NCBI GenBank assembly: GCA_905178155.1
Contig: CAJINV010000030.1
Coordinates: forward strand, 1 to 36,047
Direction of reading: 5' to 3'
Source: Amoebophrya sp. A120
Taxonomy: Eukaryota > Sar > Dinophyceae > Syndiniales > Amoebophryaceae
Length of the DNA: 36,047 nt
Shown here: piece by piece, positions 32,601-36,047 of the stretch
How positions within the stretch are numbered: position 1 is the first letter of the stretch
How the letters are laid out: each line of letters opens with the position of its first letter
Position numbers and translations under genes: made by a program
The notes under the pieces: generated by a model
What the model was told of the DNA's origin: nothing
The model's input: only the letters and a program-made list of their open reading frames with translations
Database searches by the model: none

Positions 32601-35539
32601 GACTAGAAAATGCCTCTCATGGGGCTCCGCAAAAGAAACACTCCTAGCATGCAGATTTGCATTACAACTTTGGGTTGGGGACGTTTTTAAATGCGATAGC
32701 TTTTTGGGGCTCGTCACCGGCGCGACCATACTGGCCTTGGCCCACGAGGTATGAGAGTGCACAACTCGTCGCCCCCCCCTCATTGTCATGCCAAATCCCA
32801 AATCCAGCTGGACTGGCACTGGTGCTTTGTAGCATGATTTGCAAGACAAATTCCGAAACCTAAGCAGTAAGCACTTCCACACTCGGCGCGTAAACTTGTC
32901 ATGCGCAGGCTCCTCTTGTGATTGTGTTGGGTGCATAAAAATGTGGGGGAGAGGGATTTGTGCGCTCTGATACAACGGGTACGCGGATAACCGAGATCAG
33001 TCCGCGCAGATGTATCCTGAGCGAAAACGCCCCCGCCACAGAGTTGTCATGCAGATTTGCAATGACAGGTACATTTGTAATGGGCATCTCCATGAGAGGC
33101 AGTTCCTGTCGAGTTTTCGTATTTGTAATGCTGTAACCAGGAAGAGCAGATGGATTTGTGATGCGTTATTTGTCCTTGCTAACCTCCTGCACTACACAAC
33201 GGACTGCAGCTTGTGATGCGTGAATCCCAAAAGAACTTCTAGGTTTGTGTTGCAAAATTATCCCCATCTTGACTCTGGGGTTGTGGGGGCGTTTTTACAC
33301 AGGATAAGATGAAGAAGATCCTCACCATGTTTGGGGTGTTCTTGACCCTCTTCTCGGGCGTCGCCTTCTTCACCACCACGTGCTGCTTCGACTACAACAA
33401 CTTCAACAACGGAAGGGATAGCAAGAATCTGAAAACAAATCTTCCCGCTGGGTCGCCGTCTTCCAGTGGAGCCACGACAGCACAAGCAGTGGCTCAGTAC
33501 GGGAAGAAGATGGGCAGCAGTAATAAAAGGGCTGCAAAACAACTACTGAACAATAAAACAGCAGGCGGGGGTCGTGCAGGTCCTAGTGGGCCGCTGCGGG
33601 AAATAAGGATAGATCAACAGAACAATAGCTTGTTGAGCGACGAAGAGCGACTAGCGGAAAACTTCGAAGAGGGCGACTTTTACGAGGGGCTACTGCCGAG
33701 CTCGCAGGAAGGCATTTTCCAGGGTACCACGATGATTCGCCCGACGCAGTTTGCAGCCATGCTTCCCGAAAAGGAGCGTTTGCGGTTCAACAAGCGGTTG
33801 AAGGCACGGGAGCAGGAGAGCTTTCTGAAAAGTGGGCGGTTCCTGACGGTCGACGACGAGGAAGACGAAATGTTTGCAGCGCCGACCATATCAAATGCAG
33901 AAATGTCTGGGTCTGGAAGAATGCCAGACTTGTCATGCAGGTTTTCCATGACCCATGCGGTCTGGTATGTAGGACATAGCATGACAGATTCTGTGAGAGT
34001 TCTACCATGCATATCCTGCATGAGAAACTGCCTCCCTATTAGATCAAAAGACTTTTGATCTAATAGGGAGGCAGTTTTTACTAATCACGCAACACAGATT
34101 TTTAGATGATCCAGATTTAGCATGACAAGTTACTTACTTTGTTCCAGACCCAGACATTTTTGCATTTGATAGACCAGCAAGAAGTCTTCTAACAATAAAA
34201 GAACAACCGTGAACCCGACCCTGATTGGGGCGCCAGCGGCAGGAGCTACTATCCTCTGCAACAGTATCGTACTTACTAGTAGAAATCGTCATGACAAATT
34301 TGTTTCTCAGCATGAAAAATGAATTTTGTAATGCTGTTTTAGCTTCGGAAGGTGATTTGTTGTCATGCATATCTGCAATTAGCACAAGTGCGTTGGTACT
34401 TTTGCGGTGGATAGCAACCTTTCAGCAGCAACATCCTCCCGGGGGCCGGTTTGGCGACCGGCACCTAGACGAAGGCTCGCCAGACGGGCTGGGCGAGGAG
34501 TCCTCCCCGAGCCTGCGGCCGGGGGAGCAGACGTATGAGAGTGCACAAGCACAACCCCCCGCTCTCATTATCATTATCATTTGTAATGCGAAAACCCAAA
34601 TCCACATCGTACCTCTCAGCACTGTCTGCATGACAAATTTCCGAAGCTCAAACAGTACTGCAGTCCGCACGTAAATTTGTCATGCGGAAGCGACATTTCT
34701 GCCGTTGCTTGTATTGCTGTCCATTCCATACACATGAGGGGAGGGGGAGTTGTGCACTTTCATAAGACGGCCGAGCGGTACAGAAAGCGGCTGGAAACCA
34801 TCGCCAAATACCAAATGTCCGAGGCGGAAAAGCGCGGCCATATGCATCGCAAAAGTATCGTACTCGTACTAATTGCGTTTATGCATTACGAATCTAGTTG
34901 CTAAGGTAAGTCCGCATTACAAGAAAAAATTTCATTTGCAATGCTGACGCAAAAATTTGTAATGCAATTCACACATGTGCGATGCGTTTACAATGCATAG
35001 GTCAGAAGGAAGAGCTAAAAGCGTTGCGCGGGCGGGTGGTGTACTATCAAATGTAAAAATGTCTGGGTCTGGAAGGTTGGAACTTGTGATGCTGTGTCTG
35101 GATTCTAAAAAAAATTGCATAGCATGACCAGCAATAGAATTCCAGTTTGTGCTATCCGGAGAGGCCATTTCTTATGCGGTAGAGGCATCACAAAGGCCTC
35201 TAAAAATTTGTCATGCTAGAGCATGCATCACAGACATCATGAGTCTTTCAAAATATGCATGACAACCTTGGCAAGCTTCCAGACCCAGATTCTTTTACAC
35301 TTGATATGTACCGGTACGGAGCGAAGCGGCTGACGGAAGAGGAGCAAAAGGAACAGGAGAAGAAGGAGCGAGAACAGCGCGAGCAGGAGCGGATCCAGCG
35401 CGAGAACGCGCAACACGAGCAGTCGGAGGCCGCGCGGTTGCGCGCCGAAAGCATGCGGCAAAACGTGCGGGCGTCGGATGAGCTGCTGCGGAGCCCGGGG
35501 CGCCGCCAAAATTCGGCGTCGCCAAAGCAGGGAGTATGA
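18976..35539 (+). CDS. Large 34-exon gene interrupted by 27 introners; product unrecognised
   Basis: Joining 34 exons gives 6,405 nt (2,134 codons plus TGA stop). Introner boundaries were set by one rule, removing the element and one 5-bp flanking copy; six other introns are GT-AG. All junctions stay in frame and total length is a multiple of three. One in-frame TGA (19,819-19,821, codon 67) is the exception, so the functional start may be the ATG at 20,180. The predicted protein has, approximately: residues 1-160 unclassified; 160-560 Ser/Gly/Pro-rich; 560-850 charged then proline-rich; 853-1020 calmodulin-like with degenerate EF-hands; 1020-1290 Arg/Ser and acidic; 1434-1695 Lys-rich; 1734-1793 two hydrophobic segments; 2060-2134 coiled coil. 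I do not recognise the family. The stop could also be bypassed by an eroded introner starting at 35,535. Two adjacent genes are possible in principle, but no internal stop or gap suggests it. Confidence 0.72.
18979..19229 (+). other. Intron 1, GT-AG, 251 nt
   Basis: The donor is ATG|GTAAGTAACG. The acceptor is TTCTCTCCGCAG|GGC with a good pyrimidine tract. Phase 0: the start codon alone lies upstream. The first half is shared with the orphan module at 9,796-9,895. Confidence 0.65.
19366..19511 (+). mobile_element. Introner A1 (family A, 146 bp)
   Basis: The ends TATGAACTGCAAAAG and CTTTTGCACAGGATA form the inverted repeat, extended by GTATCGTACTCGTA against TACGAGTACGATG. Flanked by a perfect GGTTC duplication (19361-19365, 19512-19516). 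Sits in phase 1. The duplication allows a GT-AG reading (G|GTTC ... ATAG|GTTC). Confidence 0.9.
19555..19792 (+). mobile_element. Introner C1 (family C, 238 bp)
   Basis: Starts TATGGCATTCTCAAACG and ends GTTAAAAACGTCATA, with inner inverted words CTGTTACAT and AATGTAACAG. Perfect CGAGG duplication (19550-19554, 19793-19797). Phase 0. A GT-AG reading is possible (CGAG|GTATGG ... CGAG|G). Confidence 0.88.
19867..20159 (+). mobile_element. Introner D1 (family D, 293 bp)
   Basis: Starts TATCATATGTAACAACGTCC and ends GGGGACGTTTTCGCACAGGATA within the inverted repeat. Flanks are CGGGG and AAGGG, a diverged duplication. Phase 0. Same orientation as D2. Confidence 0.75.
20319..20575 (+). other. Proposed intron, GT-AG, 257 nt
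   Basis: The donor GGAG|GTGAAGATC and acceptor GCTGGGCAG|CTCGG join exons 5 and 6 in frame (phase 1). A further donor-like AG|GTCAAG at 20421 and open segments within (20345-20476) mean an extra exon cannot be excluded. This is the weakest junction of the gene model. Confidence 0.4.
20663..20897. mobile_element. Introner E1 (family E, 235 bp)
   Basis: Starts TAGAGTGCACAATTTCATCC (the usual TAT has become TAG) and ends GGGGTTGTGCAATCTGATA. Flanks CCTAC and CGATC are a diverged duplication. Removal joins exons 6 and 7 in frame (phase 1). Confidence 0.72.
20903..23392 (+). CDS. Exons 7-13: Ser/Gly/Pro-rich, likely disordered region
   Basis: Exons are 20903-21005, 21236-21409, 21697-21769, 21954-21996, 22201-22295, 22458-22802 and 23070-23392. 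Composition is low in large hydrophobics and high in Ser, Gly, Ala and Pro, so the region is probably disordered. A motif recurs: SGAGAVSALKAMRIM in exon 9 and SGSALAALKAMRQN in exon 12. Proline tracts MPPPPPAAY (exons 10-11) and RPPPPPPPPD (exon 13) resemble profilin- or SH3-binding stretches; that is inference. Exon 12 has a charged helix-like segment DEREKRLLDRRSQR. Exons of 43 to 103 nt between introners are typical of dense intron insertion. Confidence 0.75.
21006..21230 (+). mobile_element. Introner C2 (family C, 225 bp)
   Basis: Starts TATGGCGCCCTCAAACGTC and ends TAACGTTTGAGTGCCCCATA, a clear inverted repeat. Flanks CCCAA and CTGAA are diverged. Phase 2, frame kept. Confidence 0.78.
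21410..21691. mobile_element. Introner H1 (family H, 282 bp)
   Basis: Starts TATGAGATTGCGTACC and ends TGTTATGCAATCCCATA; the ends pair with few mismatches. Flanks TCGTC and TCTTC differ at one base. Phase 2, frame kept. Only copy of this family in the window. Confidence 0.75.
21770..21948. mobile_element. Introner E2 (family E, 179 bp)
   Basis: Starts TATGTGAGCGCACAAT and ends GTTGTGCACTCCCATA. Flanks GGATA and GGACG share three bases. ATGCGGA also occurs just outside both ends. Phase 0, frame kept. Confidence 0.72.
21997..22195. mobile_element. Introner I1 (family I, 199 bp)
   Basis: Starts TATGGCGGTGAATAAAG and ends TTTTTTTTCCCGACCATG, with the usual final ATA changed to ATG. Flanks TCCGA and TCGGA differ at one base. 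Phase 1, frame kept. Confidence 0.68.
22296..22452 (+). mobile_element. Introner A2 (family A, 157 bp)
   Basis: Starts TATGAATTGCAAAAGTATCG and ends GATACTTTTGCACAGGATA. Flanks GCGAC and TTACC are diverged, so this may be an older insertion. Phase 0, frame kept. Confidence 0.78.
22803..23064 (+). mobile_element. Introner B1 (family B, 262 bp)
   Basis: Starts TATCAAAAGCAAAAATGTC and ends TTCCAGACCCAGGCATATTTGAATTTGATA within the inverted repeat. Perfect CACCG duplication (22798-22802, 23065-23069). Inserted inside a proline-coding tract, phase 0. Same orientation as B3, opposite to B2 and B4. Confidence 0.9.
23551..23835. repeat. CTTAAGG repeat cluster in inverted arrangement
   Basis: The left part (23551-23600) repeats CCTTAAG/CCCTTAAG with short spacers. 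The right part (23737-23835) repeats the complementary TTTAAGGGG with spacers such as ATC and GATTC. About 135 bp of non-repetitive sequence lies between, so the segment could fold as a large stem-loop in the pre-mRNA. Confidence 0.75.
23941..25935. repeat. Minisatellite, 24-bp unit, with a 34-bp subarray
   Basis: The unit is close to GGCAGCCGGCAGGCAGAGGC plus CAGC, repeated with many truncations for about 2 kb. Between about 25,230 and 25,430 a 34-bp variant containing AGAGCCAGAGGCCAGCACGC is repeated about five times almost without change, so this core was amplified recently. Open frames through it (Pro/Ala/Gly/Arg-rich) have no other coding features. Confidence 0.9.
26115..26136. other. 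Short perfect hairpin in the giant intron
   Basis: GGCGAGCCC and GGGCTCGCC form a 9-bp stem with loop AGCA, about 130 nt before the acceptor. No T-run follows, so I do not call it a terminator; it is probably a chance or structural element. Confidence 0.45.
26268..27712 (+). CDS. Exons 14-17: charged helix followed by proline-rich linker
   Basis: Exons are 26268-26310, 26479-26880, 27084-27230 and 27392-27712. Exon 15 contains EIRQERKLKEIRAKRAEIRR, a likely helix or short coiled coil, followed by Ser-rich sequence. Exon 16 carries MIPPPPPPVPKSAV and AVPPPPVNKLPQNAPP. Exon 17 ends ALPPAPPAAPKPPKQ, which leads straight into the calmodulin-like region. Exons 16-17 are bounded by GT-AG introns in phase 0. 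Proline tracts next to a regulatory domain are common in cytoskeletal adaptors, but nothing here identifies a specific one. Confidence 0.75.
26311..26473 (-). mobile_element. Introner A3 (family A, 163 bp, reversed)
   Basis: Starts TATCCTGTGCAAAAGCATCG, the complement of the usual A-family end, and ends GATGCTTTTGCAATGCATA. Internal words also match family A in reverse. Flanks GCGCG and GCACG differ at one base. Phase 0, frame kept. Confidence 0.83.
26881..27078 (+). mobile_element. Introner A4 (family A, 198 bp)
   Basis: Starts TATGCACTGTTGCAAAAG and ends CCCTTTGCATCGGGGATA, with GTATCGTACTCG against GAGTACGAT inside. Perfect GCAGC duplication (26876-26880, 27079-27083). Phase 0. More diverged internally than the other A copies. 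Confidence 0.85.
27231..27391 (+). other. Intron, GT-AG, 161 nt
   Basis: The donor is CCGCCG|GTATTGAAG and the acceptor ACCTCCTGCAG|GCATCG. Phase 0 on both sides. It has no inverted termini or direct repeat. Confidence 0.7.
27713..28093 (+). other. Intron, GT-AG, 381 nt
   Basis: The donor AAACAG|GTGAAGCAG and acceptor TGTGTTTGCCAG|CTGC are both strong. Phase 0. Continuing the upstream frame through the donor meets TAG after eight codons, which supports splicing. Confidence 0.78.
28094..29701 (+). CDS. Exons 18-20: calmodulin-like region with degenerate EF-hands, then Arg/Ser-rich tail
   Basis: Exons are 28094-28146, 28261-28657 and 28853-29701. After splicing, VKSVYQKYLDDPEI runs into KAEQILTNVGCLPNWKDLL, which matches the calmodulin N-lobe pattern of an EF-hand followed by a helix with (L/M)xxxGxxP. 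VNIRTLVVFLSAH fits the second hand. LRFAALFLGDPAEEGQIS fits a third, with Gly at loop position 6 and Ile at 8 but Val at 12. VELEEFINSAL fits the fourth exit helix. Most acidic calcium ligands are missing, so calcium binding is doubtful; the fold assignment is from pattern only. Exon 20 continues with QKQRRRSSQRLSS, an acidic run DDEIDPDPD and KSKKKQRRRSTSTHG, probably disordered and phosphorylatable. Confidence 0.55.
28147..28255. mobile_element. Introner J1 (family J, 109 bp)
   Basis: The shortest element. Starts TATTCTCGGAAAATTACC and ends GGTAAATTTTCAGGGAATA, a clear inverted repeat. Perfect GACGA duplication (28142-28146, 28256-28260). Phase 2; removal joins YQKYLDD to PEINQKT in frame within the first EF-hand-like unit. 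Confidence 0.85.
28658..28852 (+). other. Intron, GT-AG, 195 nt
   Basis: The donor ATCAAG|GTACAACTAG and acceptor AAATTCATGCAG|ATCCCC, phase 0. It lies between the third and fourth EF-hand-like units. Confidence 0.78.
29702..29964 (-). mobile_element. Introner B2 (family B, 263 bp, reversed)
   Basis: Starts TATCAAATATGAAAGTGTC and ends CCAGACATTTTTGCATTTGATA. The interior is the reverse complement of B1 and B3 (for example CATGCTAAATCTGA near the left end here, TCAGATTTAGCATG near the right end in B1). Perfect AGCAA duplication. Phase 0. Confidence 0.9.
29970..31927 (+). CDS. Exons 21-24: coiled-coil-prone and Lys-rich region
   Basis: Exons are 29970-30030, 30360-30489, 30732-30986 and 31146-31927. 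Exon 22 contains QSELLQQLEALLQLKVDQWP, helix-prone. Exon 24, the second largest at 782 nt, begins MKLVQRLQLEEDFAAEKNQK and has Lys-rich stretches AKLKKKLETKTASKTSSSK and RKMKKKRKKKHKKNHSARSS, the latter resembling a nuclear localisation or membrane-surface-binding patch. It ends in an acidic run with TLEEILRPKGDDMPSDPEDL. All junctions (F1, C3, A5) are introners and keep frame; C3 and A5 have perfect 5-bp duplications. Confidence 0.78.
30031..30354. mobile_element. Introner F1 (family F, 324 bp)
   Basis: Starts TATCAAAAGGAATAATCCCC and ends GGGGGGAGGGATTTTTCATTTCGATA; the inner words CCCCATATCAAAA and TTTTGATATGGGG pair perfectly. Flanks AAAGG and GAAGG differ at one base. Phase 1. A GT-AG reading (GTATC ... 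GAAG) is available. Confidence 0.83.
30490..30726 (+). mobile_element. Introner C3 (family C, 237 bp)
   Basis: Starts TATGGCATTCTCAACTGTTA and ends GTAAACGTTTGAGAACATCATA, closely matching C1 in the same orientation. Perfect GACCA duplication. Phase 2. Confidence 0.9.
30987..31140 (+). mobile_element. Introner A5 (family A, 154 bp)
   Basis: Starts TATGAACTGCAAAAGTAG and ends CGATACTTTTGCACAGGATA, very close to A1. Perfect GCCAT duplication (30982-30986, 31141-31145). Phase 2. Confidence 0.9.
31928..32119. mobile_element. Introner G1 (family G, 192 bp)
   Basis: Starts TAGGTGTTACAGTTCTTAC and ends GTTCGCACTGTAACTAC, then T-rich sequence and GGATA. The pairing GTTACAGT/ACTGTAAC is clear but the outer end is altered. 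Flanks CAAAA and GCAGC do not match. Phase 1, frame kept. Confidence 0.62.
32125..33888 (+). CDS. Exons 25-29: membrane-hairpin region
   Basis: Exons are 32125-32198, 32356-32418, 32704-32749, 32978-33012 and 33312-33888. Spliced, they place two hydrophobic segments about 14 residues apart: AVAGCSFLGLVTGATILALA and ILTMFGVFLTLFSGVAFFTT. The loop between them reads HEGYADNRDQSAQM. The first segment is created only by joining exons 26 and 27 across introner D2, good evidence that D2 is really spliced. Two helices with a short loop predict both long flanks on the same side, probably cytosolic. Exon 29 continues with charged sequence including PEKERLRFNKRLKAREQES. A conserved-looking GWRWLLCYRG precedes the first helix. 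Confidence 0.75.
32199..32350 (+). mobile_element. Introner A6 (family A, 152 bp)
   Basis: Starts TATGAATTGCACAAGCATCG and ends GCGATACTTTTGCACTGGATA within the inverted repeat. Perfect GGTGG duplication. Phase 0. A GT-AG reading is possible. Confidence 0.9.
32419..32698 (+). mobile_element. Introner D2 (family D, 280 bp)
   Basis: Starts TATCCTATGTAAAAACGTCC and ends TTGGGGACGTTTTTAAATGCGATA within the inverted repeat. Perfect GCTTT duplication. Phase 0. Splicing it creates the first transmembrane segment. Confidence 0.9.
32750..32972 (+). mobile_element. Introner E3 (family E, 223 bp)
   Basis: Starts TATGAGAGTGCACAACTCG and ends GGATTTGTGCGCTCTGATA. Flanks CGAGG and CAACG are diverged. Phase 1; removal gives the short loop between the two hydrophobic segments. 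Confidence 0.78.
33013..33306 (-). mobile_element. Introner D3 (family D, 294 bp, reversed)
   Basis: Starts TATCCTGAGCGAAAACGCCC and ends GGGGGCGTTTTTACACAGGATA within the inverted repeat. The interior near the right end (CCCCATCTTGACT) is the complement of the left interior of D2 (AGTCAAGATGGGG). Perfect AGATG duplication. Phase 0. Confidence 0.9.
33889..34171 (+). mobile_element. Introner B3 (family B, 283 bp)
   Basis: Starts TATCAAATGCAGAAATGTC and ends CCAGACATTTTTGCATTTGATA, same orientation as B1. Perfect GACCA duplication. Phase 1. It contains a perfect palindrome at 34025-34077 that the other B copies lack. Confidence 0.9.
34025..34077. repeat. Perfect 26-bp-arm palindrome inside introner B3
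   Basis: Arms 34025-34050 and 34052-34077 are exact reverse complements separated by a single A. The arm includes CTCCCTATTAGATCAAAAG. It is likely a recent fold-back duplication, since both arms match exactly while the rest of the element has diverged from its relatives. Confidence 0.9.
34177..35539 (+). CDS. Exons 30-34: C-terminal coiled coil
   Basis: Exons are 34177-34249, 34419-34533, 34770-34840, 35005-35044 and 35312-35539. The four introners between them (A7, E4, A8, B4) leave an open frame. The text includes YRKRLETIAKYQMSEAEKRG, and exon 34 has a dense Glu/Gln/Lys/Arg run, TEEEQKEQEKKEREQREQER, then SEAARLRAESMRQ, a strong coiled-coil candidate. Translation ends ...NSASPKQGV at TGA 35537-35539. 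That stop lies in a TATGAC word resembling an introner start, so a longer C-terminus is possible. Confidence 0.72.
34250..34413 (+). mobile_element. Introner A7 (family A, 164 bp)
   Basis: Starts TATCCTCTGCAACAGTATCG and ends GGTACTTTTGCGGTGGATA. The interior (TTTCTCAGCATGA) follows the A1 orientation. Flanks GCTAC and GCAAC differ at one base. Phase 2. Confidence 0.83.
34534..34764 (+). mobile_element. Introner E4 (family E, 231 bp)
   Basis: Starts TATGAGAGTGCACAAGCAC and ends GGGGGAGTTGTGCACTTTCATA within the inverted repeat. Perfect AGACG duplication. Phase 0. Same orientation as E3. Confidence 0.9.
34841..34999 (-). mobile_element. Introner A8 (family A, 159 bp, reversed)
   Basis: Starts TATGCATCGCAAAAGTATCG and ends GATGCGTTTACAATGCATA. 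Internal TTGCTAAGGTAAGTCCGCAT is the complement of the corresponding A1 text. Flanks GGCCA and GGTCA differ at one base. Phase 2. Confidence 0.83.
35045..35306 (-). mobile_element. Introner B4 (family B, 262 bp, reversed)
   Basis: Starts TATCAAATGTAAAAATGTC and ends CCAGATTCTTTTACACTTGATA. The interior follows the B2 orientation. Perfect TGTAC duplication (35040-35044, 35307-35311). Phase 0. Confidence 0.9.
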
Positions 35540-35739
35540 CAGCCTCAGAATGGAAATCCTCAATGTGGAAGTAATTTGTGATGCATGAAATGCGACACCA
35601 AAAAGACTGTATTGCAGAGAACGCAATGGAGGCCGACTATTGTGCATCTACGGGTTCAGAATTGGGCTCCTGATTAGCATGAGAGGAGGGCACCCCTTTG
35701 CCTAACTAGCATGACAGACACGTTTTGAGTGCCCGGGAA
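35535..35739. mobile_element. Possible eroded C-like introner overlapping the stop codon
   Basis: TATGACAGCCTCAGAATG at the left resembles the C-family start. ACGTTTTGAGTGCCC near 35720-35734 resembles its right end, but the final ATA is missing. The flanks GGGAG and GGGAA differ at one base. The interior has introner-type words (ATTTGTGATGCATG, AGCATGACAGAC). If it is spliced, the frame continues to a TGA near 35,937. Confidence 0.35.
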
Positions 35740-36047
35740 ATTTGTCATGCGCCGACTATAAATGGTGCTCCAACTGGAGTCGTTTTCCTGCATTACAAAC
35801 AAGGTCCGAGCACGGGGACAGAGTCCCCGTGCGGCGACCTTCCGGCATTTGTCTGGGACGAGTTCGGGGGTTGTGGTGGCTGGCACAGGGCGGGCAGGCC
35901 CCTGCAGCTCGGTGCCTCTGTGTGCCCTGCGCTCCCTGATCCGCGACAGACCTACGGACGGAGCTCCTCAGCTTGCCCACACTAGATCCGCTGGCCCACC
36001 GCGAACAGTGAAACAAAGAGAAAAGAAAGGAAGAAGCTGGCGCCGGG
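35740..36047. other. 3' flank of the gene, no confident gene
   Basis: This stretch contains CATTACAAAC and TTTGTCATGC words like those inside introners, and a 9-bp hairpin (35810-35832, arms GCACGGGGA and TCCCCGTGC). A frame continuing from the previous entry is open to about 35,939, and another is open to 35,985, but neither shows recognisable protein features. It may be 3' untranslated sequence or part of a last exon. Confidence 0.4.

Overview
The window looks like nuclear DNA of a protist, most plausibly a dinoflagellate-lineage alveolate such as the parasitic Syndiniales (Amoebophrya type). I infer this from one trait only: a gene packed with transposon-like introns (introners) that carry terminal inverted repeats, target-site duplications and mostly non-GT donor sites. 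I recognise no rRNA, tRNA, CRISPR array or bacterial operon.

Layout. Positions 1 to about 18,780 are a block of GC-rich tandem satellites: nine families with units of about 92, 93, 92, 106, 107, 218 (two half-units), 84, 174 and 118 bp. Most carry one short A/T tract per unit. The fifth and sixth arrays are the same repeat in opposite orientations, meeting near 6,190. A roughly 175-bp single-copy-looking module at 9,725-9,895 interrupts the block. It is a diverged copy of the sequence at 18,910-19,089 that holds the likely first exon of the downstream gene. Long open frames in the arrays come from GC richness and units that avoid stops; I do not call them genes.

From 18,976 to 35,539 on the + strand I can build one gene of 34 exons. 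Six introns are ordinary GT-AG introns, one of them 2,875 nt long and filled with minisatellite. The other 27 are introners of ten families (A to J here). Nearly all start TAT and end ATA, and each is flanked by a 5-bp direct repeat: 14 perfect, 6 with one mismatch, 7 more diverged. Removing each element plus one 5-bp copy keeps one reading frame through every junction. The spliced coding length is 6,405 nt, or 2,134 codons before the stop. The only blemish is one in-frame TGA in exon 4 (19,819-19,821), so translation may instead begin at the ATG at 20,180.

The encoded protein is not one I recognise. In order it has a Ser/Gly-rich N-terminal half with proline tracts, a calmodulin-like region with degenerate EF-hands, an Arg/Ser and acidic stretch, a Lys-rich stretch, two closely spaced hydrophobic segments (a membrane hairpin), and a charged coiled-coil C-terminus. 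The most interesting system here is the introner set itself: ten families in one gene, inserted in both orientations, all apparently spliced exactly at their target-site duplications.
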